Assembly (NCBI RefSeq): GCF_003947415.1 | Contig: NZ_QHKL01000002.1 | Location: 992,001-1,056,000 of the forward strand | Source of the DNA: Amycolatopsis sp. WAC 01376 | Lineage (GTDB): Bacteria; Actinomycetota; Actinomycetes; Mycobacteriales; Pseudonocardiaceae | Direction: 5' to 3' | DNA length: 64,000 bases | Shown: in pieces, positions 57,316 through 64,000 of the stretch | Layout: each line of letters opens with the position of its first letter | Position numbering within the stretch: the stretch's first letter is position 1 | Made by a program: the position numbers and the translations under genes | Notes under the pieces: model-generated | What the model saw: the letters and a program-made list of their open reading frames with translations, nothing else | What the model was told of the DNA's origin: nothing | Databases searched by the model: none

Positions 57316-57893
57316 GTGAAAGTGCAGACCGGGCTACTCGAGAGATAATGCTTGTATCTGCCGAATGGGAGAGAAGTTTCGGCGGCCACCGTGTGGGCGT
57401 GGCTTTACAAGGACCGTTGTCAGTTGGAGCGATCTTAAACCTTACACTGGCGTCACTGACGCAAATAAGTCGATGCGTTAGCGCAGTGGAAGTATTCACG
57501 TTTGACAGGGTTATGGAATGCATAGATTCGCAGGTAGTGCATGTTGGTAACCCAATCCTTTATTCTCTCTACAAAGATAAGAAGAAGTCAATCGACGGGT
57601 CTTGGGATTCAATTAAGAAGGCGGCGGCGAACTGGCTCAACGTTGATTTTGGAAATATAGAAGTTTATAAGAAAATTGAGGGCTGCGTGGAGGTGCGTAA
57701 CTCAACCTTGCATGCTGCCGGAAAGATTACAAGGAGGCAGAGGGGTAATTTGACTGCTGTAGTAAAAAAGATGAACTCGGTCGGCGTAGAGGTCTCTGGT
57801 GATCGCTTAGTGGTGACGGATGGATGTGTTAGAAATTGTGCAATTTATTGCCGCGACTTTGTGAAGGCATTAGATTTCCTGATTAAAGAGTGA
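57303..57893 (+). CDS. HEPN-motif protein paired with the reverse transcriptase
   Basis: 196 residues from the ATG at 57303 (GGAGGGG 11 bases upstream; an ATG at 57279 is possible). It overlaps the RT stop by 13 bases. Predicted mostly helical. It carries VEVRNSTLHAAGKI, with R132-N133-x3-H137, the R-N/D/H-x3-H catalytic motif of HEPN ribonucleases, preceded by a helix with KKAAANWLNVDF. In AbiA proteins a HEPN domain is fused C-terminal to the RT; here it is a separate overlapping gene. A ribonuclease toxin released or activated by the RT is the simplest model (inference). Several TTA codons. Confidence 0.7.
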   Translation: MPFLSESADRATREIMLVSAEWERSFGGHRVGVALQGPLSVGAILNLTLASLTQISRCVSAVEVFTFDRVMECIDSQVVHVGNPILYSLYKDKKKSIDGSWDSIKKAAANWLNVDFGNIEVYKKIEGCVEVRNSTLHAAGKITRRQRGNLTAVVKKMNSVGVEVSGDRLVVTDGCVRNCAIYCRDFVKALDFLIKE

Positions 57894-57977
57894 GCTTGCA
57901 ATTGACCAGTCTACTGGAGTAAAATCTCTAATTTATTGAGGTTGCCTTAGGGAAACAGGCGGTTCTATGTCTGTAAC

Positions 57978-58934
57978 TCAGGTCTCCCGCAGCACCGCCA
58001 AGATCTCCGCCTGCTCGAAGTGTTCCGCCCATCCCAAAGCCGACGACGAGTACAGCGAATCCTCCACCGAGGGATCCGCCCCCACCTCCAGCAACGCCCG
58101 GACCGCGTCGACGTGCCCGCCCTGCACGGCCAGGTGCAGCGCCGTGACGCCCTCGCCGTGGGAAAGCCCGCCGAAGGTGCCCTGGCGGTTCACCGAAGCA
58201 CCGAGCTCCGCCAAGGTCCTGATCACCGAAGCCTTTCCCTGCGCGGCTGCCCAGGTCAGCGCCGTGCCGCGGTACACGTCGGCGTCCACGTCCGCACCCC
58301 TCGCCACCAGGGTCCGCACCGCGTCGGAGCGGTCGTTCCGCGCGGCCCACGAAAGCGCCTCGTCGACGATCTCGGCGGGATCGTCGCTCGGCAGCCATTC
58401 CGGGAAACCGCTGTGCGGCCGGTGGAATTCGCGATGCGCGCCCGCCGCGGGGGAGAGTGTGCCGTCCGGCGCGAGCAGTGAATCGAGCAGGTCGGCGCGG
58501 CCGAGTCCCGCGGCCACCCGGAGGTTGCCGGGGGAGAGGGCACGTGCGGCCAGCAGTTCCGCCGCCTCGCGATGGCCCCAGAACAGCGCGACCACCAGCG
58601 GCGTCCCGCCGTCGCCACGGGCGGGGAGGCCGACCGGGGCGCCCGCGTCGAGCAGCATCGTGACCAGCAGCGGCAGCCCGGCGTACCCGGCCTGGTGCAA
58701 CGCCGTCCAGCCGTGGACGTTGGCCGAGGCCGGATCGGCGCCGTGGTCGAGCAGGATCCGGCACAGCCGCTCGTCGCAGGTCGCGGCGGCCATGCCGAGC
58801 AGGTCGTTCCCGTTCTTCCCGTGCGCGTGGACGAGCGTGGGCAGGTCGCCGATCAGGCGCGCGAGCCCGGCGAGGTCCCGCGCGTCGATCAGTTCCCGTG
58901 CCCGTTCGAAAGCGAGTTCAGCCGGTGACGTCAC
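57978..58934 (-). CDS. Ankyrin-repeat protein
   Basis: 318 residues. About six ankyrin-like repeats, e.g. NDLLGMAAATCDERLCRILL, GWTALHQAGYAGLPLLVTML, GTPLVVALFWGHREAAELLA, GTALTWAAAQGKASVIRTLA, GVTALHLAVQGGHVDAVRAL. Cytosolic, no enzyme domain. GTG start; its first 17 bases overlap the end of the F420-type oxidoreductase gene upstream, so it is probably in the same transcript. Confidence 0.85.
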   Translation of the reverse strand: MTSPAELAFERARELIDARDLAGLARLIGDLPTLVHAHGKNGNDLLGMAAATCDERLCRILLDHGADPASANVHGWTALHQAGYAGLPLLVTMLLDAGAPVGLPARGDGGTPLVVALFWGHREAAELLAARALSPGNLRVAAGLGRADLLDSLLAPDGTLSPAAGAHREFHRPHSGFPEWLPSDDPAEIVDEALSWAARNDRSDAVRTLVARGADVDADVYRGTALTWAAAQGKASVIRTLAELGASVNRQGTFGGLSHGEGVTALHLAVQGGHVDAVRALLEVGADPSVEDSLYSSSALGWAEHFEQAEILAVLRET

Positions 58935-59754
58935 GCTCCCGCACGTTACCCCCGACCCCCGACAGAATCCGCCATTCGGCCAGTGGGATCCGGTCGTCCC
59001 CGGTCAGGACCTGGAGGCAGACGTGATCCGCGCCCGCGTCCAGATGTGCTCGCACTCGCGCGTCGATCTCGTCCTCGCCGACAGCGACCAGCGCGTCCAC
59101 GAGCCGGTCGGAGCCGTAGTCCTCCTCGGTGAACCCGAATCGCCGCAGATTCGCCCGATGGTGGGCGGCCAGGTCCAGGTACATCGACACGTGCCGCCGC
59201 GCGATCTCCCGATCCGACCCCACGACGACGGCCTGCTCGACGGCGAGGAAAGCCGAAGGCCCCATGGTCTCCCGCGCCAGCGCGGTGTGCTCGACGGGGA
59301 CGAAGTACGAATGCGCCCCATCGGTGCGTTCCGCGGCCAAGGCGAGCATCTTCGGCCCCAGTGCGGCGAGCACGCGCCGACGCGGAGAGTCTGGTGTGGA
59401 CAGTTCGGTCCCGTCCATTTCGTCGAGATAGCCGCGCATCGCCTCCAGCGGTTTCGCGCCCGGCAAGTGCCCGCCCAGCCCGAGGATGAACCGGCCCGGA
59501 TAGGCCTCGGCGAGGGTCCGTTCGGCGGCGTCCGCGGCGACCGGTGCCCGGTGGGAGAACCGCGCGATGCCGCTGGCAATGGTGAGCCGGGACGTCGCCG
59601 CCAGCAGCAGCCCCGCCTGCGTGAACGCCTCCCGCCCCAGATACTCCCCGAACCACAACGTGTCGAAGCCGAGTTCCTCGACTTCCGCGGCCGCCTCGCG
59701 GACTTCGCCGATTTCCTTGCCGTCGAACGAGAACGTCCAGACTCCGACGCTCAT
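58918..59754 (-). CDS. LLM-class F420-dependent oxidoreductase (second of pair)
   Basis: 278 residues of the luciferase-like fold. Segments: EVEELGFDTLWFGEYLGREA, IASGIARFSHRAPVAADAAE, LAEAYPGRFILGLGGHLPG, VLAALGPKMLALAAERTDGA, AHLDAGADHVCLQVLTGDD. It uses F420 or FMN to oxidise or reduce an unknown substrate. ATGA overlap with its paralogue upstream. About 30% shared layout with that paralogue suggests an old duplication. Confidence 0.85.
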   Translation of the reverse strand: MSVGVWTFSFDGKEIGEVREAAAEVEELGFDTLWFGEYLGREAFTQAGLLLAATSRLTIASGIARFSHRAPVAADAAERTLAEAYPGRFILGLGGHLPGAKPLEAMRGYLDEMDGTELSTPDSPRRRVLAALGPKMLALAAERTDGAHSYFVPVEHTALARETMGPSAFLAVEQAVVVGSDREIARRHVSMYLDLAAHHRANLRRFGFTEEDYGSDRLVDALVAVGEDEIDARVRAHLDAGADHVCLQVLTGDDRIPLAEWRILSGVGGNVRERDVTG

Positions 59755-60659
59755 CGGGTCACCTCCGCCAATGCCGGGGCGAGCCGTTCCAGCTGGTCCA
59801 CTATGGACGGGAGATCGTCCCCGACCGGATTGACGAGCACGGTGTCCGCGCCGGCGTCGACGAGTTCCTTGATCCGCCCGGCGATCCGCTCTTCGTCGCC
59901 CCACGCGGTCAGCCCGTCCACGAGCCGGTCGCTGACGCCGTCGATGTCGGCGTCGGTGTAGCCGAGCCGCTTCCAGCCCTTGAAGTAATGCGGGACGTCG
60001 TATCGTTTCATCATTTCGATATCCCTGGTCACGCTCGCCCGCGCCTGCTCGCGATCGCCGAGCAGGACCGAATGGGTGGGAATGAGCAGTTTGTCCTCAC
60101 CGAGGATTTCGCGGGAGTACGGCGTGTGCTCGAAGGGCTGGGCGAACGGATGCGCGCCGTCCGCCAGTTCCCGTGCGAGTTCGAGCATCTTCGGGCCGAC
60201 GGCGGCGAGGACGCGAGGGAACGGCACCGGTGAAGGGAATTCCTTCTCCGCCGCGTTCATCGACGCGAGGTAGTCACGGGTCTGTTCGAGCGGCCGGTAG
60301 TCCGAGCCGGTCTTCGCCGCCTGATGGCTGTGCCCGATCCCGACGCCGAGCACGAACCGGCCGGGAAAGGCCTGCGCGAGGGTCCGCCCGCCGCTTTGGG
60401 CGGTGTACGCGGGCCGGGACCACATGTTGGCGATCCCGGTGCCGACCACCACCCGTTCGGTGGCAGCGAGCGTGATGGCGCTGTACGCGAACAGCTCCCG
60501 GTTCCCCGGCCCTTCGCCACCCCACACGGTGCGGTAACCCAGCTCTTCCAGCCGTTGTATCGCCTGCCGTTCCTCGTCGGGTGTCGGCGCGAACATGTCG
60601 ACCGGTAGCCAGACACCCACCGCTCCCAGCCGGTTCCGCGTTTCTTCGATCAGGTTCAT
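59751..60659 (-). CDS. LLM-class F420-dependent oxidoreductase (first of pair)
   Basis: 302 residues. Segments: AIQRLEELGYRTVWGGEGPG, VVVGTGIANMWSRPAYTAQS, LAQAFPGRFVLGVGIGHSHQ, VLAAVGPKMLELARELADGA. ATG at 60659 with GGAGAGA 6 bases upstream. It is divergent from a tetR gene, with two TetR-type operators in the gap, so it is probably repressed by that regulator. Confidence 0.87.
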   Translation of the reverse strand: MNLIEETRNRLGAVGVWLPVDMFAPTPDEERQAIQRLEELGYRTVWGGEGPGNRELFAYSAITLAATERVVVGTGIANMWSRPAYTAQSGGRTLAQAFPGRFVLGVGIGHSHQAAKTGSDYRPLEQTRDYLASMNAAEKEFPSPVPFPRVLAAVGPKMLELARELADGAHPFAQPFEHTPYSREILGEDKLLIPTHSVLLGDREQARASVTRDIEMMKRYDVPHYFKGWKRLGYTDADIDGVSDRLVDGLTAWGDEERIAGRIKELVDAGADTVLVNPVGDDLPSIVDQLERLAPALAEVTR

Positions 60660-60680
60660 CGCAAGTCTCTCCGCTAACAT

Positions 60681-60725
60681 GAGGCAGCCTCCGCTTACGC
60701 CGTCAGACTATACGGAGGCTGCCTC
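60681..60725. promoter_or_regulatory. Two TetR-type operators between tetR and the oxidoreductases
   Basis: GAGGCAGCCTCCG (60681-60693) and CGGAGGCTGCCTC (60713-60725) are exact complements of each other, and each is itself a near-perfect palindrome around GAGGC-N-GCCTC. One lies near each promoter, 19 bases apart. This is the pattern of TetR control of both genes. Confidence 0.75.
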
Positions 60726-60755
60726 CGATTTGTCGAGACTAGGCTTGGGAGCGCG

Positions 60756-61322
60756 ATGGACACCGAGAAGAAGCCGCTGCGGGCGGACGCCCGGCGCAAC
60801 TACGAGCGCCTCCTCGAAGAGGCGAGGCGCGCCTTCGCCGCGCACGGCGTCGAGGCGTCATTGGAAGAGATCGCGCGCCGGGCCGGTGTCGGCATCGGCA
60901 CGCTTTACCGGCACTTCCCGACGCGGGAGGCTCTGGTCGAGACGGTGCTTCGCGAGGGCTACGACGCGCAGGCCTCGGTGGCCCGCGAACTCCTCGACTC
61001 CCCGGATCCGGTGGAAGCGCTCAAGGCCTGGTTCGCCGGGATGGGTGAACAGGCGGCGCGCTACCGCGGGCTGCCCGAGCTGATGGTCGACGTCCTCGAC
61101 GACGAGACCTCGCCGCTGTACGCCTCATGTCACGCGATGCGGGACCAGGTGTCCCACCTAGTGGAAAGGGCGAAGGCCTCGGGTGAGCTCCGGGCCGACG
61201 TCACAGTGCACGAGTTGCTGGTGCTGCTGCACGCGCTTTCCTGGGCCAGTGAACACCTTTCGGGTGACAAGGGCCTCGAACGGCTCCTCGACCTCGTTTT
61301 CGCCGGATTACGGGCGAGTTAA
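60756..61322 (+). CDS. TetR/AcrR-family regulator
   Basis: 188 residues. N-terminal HTH: NYERLLEEARRAFAAHGVEA then SLEEIARRAGVGIGTLYRHF. The C-terminal ligand domain is of the common TetR_C type (AWFAGMGEQAARYRGLPELM). It is divergent from the LLM pair and flanked by two identical operators, so it likely represses itself and the oxidoreductases. Confidence 0.88.
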   Translation: MDTEKKPLRADARRNYERLLEEARRAFAAHGVEASLEEIARRAGVGIGTLYRHFPTREALVETVLREGYDAQASVARELLDSPDPVEALKAWFAGMGEQAARYRGLPELMVDVLDDETSPLYASCHAMRDQVSHLVERAKASGELRADVTVHELLVLLHALSWASEHLSGDKGLERLLDLVFAGLRAS

Positions 61323-61423
61323 CAATCCCCTGTCACCAGGTCTAAACTGCGGCGCAACCGGGCACAACGGCGTGACCGTCAACAGTGAGTCGCAGGCACA
61401 GACCAGATAGTGGGAGCCGTATC

Positions 61424-63022
61424 GTGACCAAGCCGAACAAGCCCGTCGTCCTCATCGCCGAGAAGCTCGCGCCTTCCGTGCTGAGTGTCTTCTCCGACGA
61501 GGTCGAGGTCCAGCATGTGGACGGCACGGACCGCCCCGCGCTGCTCGAAGCCGTGAAGACGGCGGACGCGCTGCTCGTGCGGTCCGCCACCAAGGTCGAC
61601 GCCGAGGTCCTCGGTGCCACCACCTCGCTCAAGGTCGTCGCCCGCGCCGGCGTCGGACTGGACAACGTCGAGGTCCCCGCCGCCACCGAACGCGGTGTGC
61701 TGGTCGTCAACGCGCCGACCTCGAACATCGTCTCCGCCGCCGAGCACGCCGTCGCGCTGCTGCTCGCGGTCGCCCGCCGGGTCCCGGCCGCGGACCAGAG
61801 CCTCCAGGGCGGCGCGTGGAAGCGCAGCGCCTACTCCGGCGTCGAGATCCAGGGCAAGACCATCGGTGTGGTCGGCCTCGGCAAGATCGGCCAGCTGTTC
61901 GCGCAGCGGCTCGCCGCGTTCGACACCAAGCTCATCGCCTACGACCCCTACGTCTCGGCCGCCCGCGCCGCGCAGCTCGGCATCGAGCTGGTCACGCTGG
62001 ACGAGCTGCTGGAGCGCGCCGACGCGATCTCCATCCACCTGCCGAAGACCCCCGAGACCAAGGGCCTGATCGGCGCCGAGGCACTCAAGAAGACCAAGCA
62101 GGGCGTCATCATCGTCAACGCCGCGCGCGGTGGCCTCATCGACGAGCAGGCGCTGGCGGACGCGGTCAGCTCCGGCCACGTCGGCGGCGCCGGTGTCGAC
62201 GTGTTCGTCACCGAGCCCACCACCGAGAGCCCGCTGTTCGGCCTGCCGAACGTCGTCGTCACCCCGCACCTCGGCGCGTCGACCGCCGAGGCGCAGGACC
62301 GCGCGGGCACCGACGTCGCGAAGTCCGTGCTGCTCGCGCTGCGCGGCGACTTCGTGCCGGACGCGGTGAACGTCGCCGGTGGCGGCACGGTCGGCGAGCA
62401 CGTGCGGCCGTACCTCTCGCTCACCCAGAAGCTCGGCACCTTGCTGACCGCGCTCAACCCGAAGGCGCCCGCCTCGGTCACCGTCGTGGTCAAGGGCGAA
62501 CTGTCCAACGAGGACGTCAGCGTGCTGCCGCTCGCGGCCGAACGCGGCGTGTTCTCCGGTGTCGTCGAAGACCAGGTCACCTTCGTGAACGCGCCGCGCG
62601 TGGCCGAAGAGCTGGGTGTCCAGGTCGATCTGGTCATCGAGCCGGAAAGCCCCAAGTTCCGCAGCCTGGTCACCCTCCGCGCGGTCCACGCCGACGGCAC
62701 GACCCTTTCGGTGTCCGGTTCGGTCACCGGCAAGGACGAGGTCGAGAAGCTGGTCGAGGTCAACGGCCGCCACTTCGACCTGCGTGCCGAGGGCAACGTG
62801 CTGCTCCTCGAGTACCCGGACCGCCCGGGCATCATGGGCCGCGTCGGCACGCTGCTCGGCGAGGCGGGCCTGAACATCGAGGCCGCGCAGATCAGCCAGA
62901 CCACCGACGGCGCGGACGCCGTCATGTTGCTGCGGGTGGACCGTTCCGTGGATTCGCACCTGCTGGAGCCGATCGGCGCCACCGTGGGCGCGCACACGAT
63001 TCGCGCGGTCAACTTCGGCTGA
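61424..63022 (+). CDS. serA: D-3-phosphoglycerate dehydrogenase (long form with ACT domain)
   Basis: 532 residues. First step of serine synthesis. Substrate domain; NAD loop VVGLGKIGQLFAQRLAAFD; catalytic Arg in NAARGGLIDEQAL, Glu in VFVTEPTTESPLF, His in TPHLGASTAEAQ. The intervening ASB domain (about 315-450) and C-terminal ACT domain (LLLEYPDRPGIMGRVGTLLG) are typical of the mycobacterial type regulated by serine. GTG start at 61424 with TGGGAG 7 bases upstream. Confidence 0.95.
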   Translation: MTKPNKPVVLIAEKLAPSVLSVFSDEVEVQHVDGTDRPALLEAVKTADALLVRSATKVDAEVLGATTSLKVVARAGVGLDNVEVPAATERGVLVVNAPTSNIVSAAEHAVALLLAVARRVPAADQSLQGGAWKRSAYSGVEIQGKTIGVVGLGKIGQLFAQRLAAFDTKLIAYDPYVSAARAAQLGIELVTLDELLERADAISIHLPKTPETKGLIGAEALKKTKQGVIIVNAARGGLIDEQALADAVSSGHVGGAGVDVFVTEPTTESPLFGLPNVVVTPHLGASTAEAQDRAGTDVAKSVLLALRGDFVPDAVNVAGGGTVGEHVRPYLSLTQKLGTLLTALNPKAPASVTVVVKGELSNEDVSVLPLAAERGVFSGVVEDQVTFVNAPRVAEELGVQVDLVIEPESPKFRSLVTLRAVHADGTTLSVSGSVTGKDEVEKLVEVNGRHFDLRAEGNVLLLEYPDRPGIMGRVGTLLGEAGLNIEAAQISQTTDGADAVMLLRVDRSVDSHLLEPIGATVGAHTIRAVNFG

Positions 63023-63327
63023 CCCCCAAAGCGCGTGAAGGCCCCCTTCCCTCTGATCAGCCGAGGGAAGGGGGCCTTCACGCGTATTCCCGCAATTAGT
63101 CGACCAACTGCGATCGTTGTGTGTGCGGGGTTCGCGAGAACGAGAGCAAGATTCAATAACGGTGAAAATTGCCTACTGAAGTCGGGCGGATGGGCCGATA
63201 GGTTTTTCCGGCGAGGCCGAACCATCGCGTCGTCAAGGGCACGGCGCGGCGCCGGGGCTCACCGTCGGGGGTGTGTTCGAGAGGCAGGCAGGTTCGAAGT
63301 CAAGGCCTCGAGTGAGGGCACGTACTC
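63023..63327. other. Gap between serA and the protease gene
   Basis: Holds the serA terminator hairpin and the short element CGCAATTAGTCGACCAACTG, related to the TTAGTC family of repeats, then about 200 bases of presumed promoter region. No gene seen. Confidence 0.5.
63033..63083 (+). terminator. Long hairpin terminating serA
   Basis: Twenty-one-base perfect arms (63033-63053, starting GCGTGAAGGCCCCCTTCC, and 63063-63083) with a 9-base loop. Confidence 0.75.
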
Positions 63328-64000
63328 ATGAACAGATCCCGCGTACCCCGATGGGCCATCCGCTCATCGGCCGCGGTCTTCGCCGCACTGCTCGCGACGT
63401 CCGTGACCGGGGCGACGGCAGCCGCACAGGATGTCCCGCTCGCGGACGGCGTCACGCCGGCGAAGATCGACCGTAACGGATTCCAGGGGAAGGTCGAGCC
63501 GAAGCTCAAGGCCGCACAGGGCCAGATCACCGCCTTCGTCGAGCTGGCCAAGCAGCCCGCCGTCGACGCCTTCAACGCCGAGCAGAACAAGGGCGCAGGC
63601 AAGGAAAAGGCGAAGAAGGCCGCGAAGGACGCCAAGGCGGCCGCCGCGGCGACGGTGGACTCCGTCGTCGGGCAGCTCAAGGCCGCCGACGCCGGCACCC
63701 AGCTGGTCACCCAGACCTCGAACGCGGTCGCCGGCGCGGTCGTCACCGCCGACGCGGCGAAGATCCGCGAGCTGGCGAAGCGGCCGGACGTCGTCTCGGT
63801 CAAGAAGGTGGTGCCGAAGACCCGCACGAACTCCAGCGCGGTCCAGCTGACCAACACGCTCGCGTCGTGGCAGCAGACCGGCCGCTACGGCGACGGCATC
63901 CGCGTCGGCGTGATCGACGACGGCATCGACTACACCCACGCCACCTTCGGCGGTCCGGGTACGGCCGAGGCGTACAAGGCGATCAACCGCGACCAGGCCA
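63328..64000 (+). CDS. Secreted S8 family serine peptidase (subtilase), N-terminal part
   Basis: The gene runs off the end of the window. Signal peptide (MNRSRVPRWAIRSSAAVFAA, then a likely cleavage near ATAAAQ). A propeptide of about 130 residues with an I9-like inhibitor layout follows (TAFVELAKQPAVDAF, a long lysine/alanine helix, then IRELAKRPDVVSVKK). The catalytic Asp lies in VGVIDDGIDYTHATFGG. The His and Ser of the triad are beyond the window. Secreted, self-processed. Confidence 0.85.
   Translation, partial: MNRSRVPRWAIRSSAAVFAALLATSVTGATAAAQDVPLADGVTPAKIDRNGFQGKVEPKLKAAQGQITAFVELAKQPAVDAFNAEQNKGAGKEKAKKAAKDAKAAAAATVDSVVGQLKAADAGTQLVTQTSNAVAGAVVTADAAKIRELAKRPDVVSVKKVVPKTRTNSSAVQLTNTLASWQQTGRYGDGIRVGVIDDGIDYTHATFGGPGTAEAYKAINRDQA

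Overview
The window is high-GC DNA from an actinomycete. The gene order, the GTG/TTG starts, the leaderless-looking promoters and a family of long intergenic hairpins fit a member of the Pseudonocardiaceae, most likely Amycolatopsis (inference; there is no rRNA in the window). Much of it follows the Mycobacterium tuberculosis block Rv3032 to Rv2996c as I remember it: glucan glycosyltransferase, GH57 branching enzyme, methyltransferase, etfBA, acyltransferases, cysteine desulfurase, mnmA, ligA, ACT protein, gatCAB, an LppZ-like lipoprotein, a DoxX protein, ilvBNC and serA.

Layout. 1-5.7 kb: the end of ilvA, then the glyoxylate shunt (ramB-type regulator divergent from aceA-aceB, with RamB-like boxes between them). 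5.7-15.3 kb: a small secreted peptide, then the polymethylated-glucan type genes (GT4, GH57, methyltransferase) interrupted by a GH2 glycosidase, a trypsin-like protease with a tiny coupled partner, and a glutathione peroxidase; DegV closes the block. 15.5-19.2 kb: etfBA and an N-acyltransferase/PlsC pair. 19.3-25.4 kb: a quinone-oxidoreductase-like enzyme, a kinase-like LuxR regulator, an MFS exporter behind a MerR-type operator, a cysteine desulfurase and mnmA. 25.4-39 kb: a GNAT/MBL pair, a scramblase-like protein, a MetE-like protein, ligA, gatCAB and small neighbours, a cupin behind a LacI-type palindrome, and a secreted hydrolase behind a promoter with a built-in dyad. 40-50 kb: LppZ-like lipoprotein, 2-hydroxyacid dehydrogenase, DUF72, DoxX, ilvD, PH-domain protein, and ilvBNC behind a classical attenuator.

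50.2-57.9 kb is an accessory island with lower GC, many TTA codons and wreckage at its edges: a defective IS5-family element placed at a stop codon, a frameshifted zinc-finger gene, and a truncated dehydrogenase. It carries two intact-looking cassettes. One is an unknown protein translationally coupled to a UvrD-like helicase. The other is a reverse transcriptase with a YADD motif whose 3' end overlaps a small protein carrying an R-N-x3-H HEPN ribonuclease motif. The RT-HEPN pair resembles a split AbiA-type abortive-infection system and is the best candidate for an undescribed defence system.

58-64 kb returns to chromosomal genes: an ankyrin-repeat protein, two F420-type luciferase-like oxidoreductases divergent from a TetR regulator with two matching operators, serA, and the start of a secreted subtilase.

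The most unexpected housekeeping observation is an in-frame TGA in ilvD. The codons after it still encode the conserved C-terminus up to a second stop at 43800, so the gene looks freshly interrupted, recoded, or affected by a base-call error. Four near-identical long hairpins each sit in a gap between convergent genes and look like bidirectional terminators.
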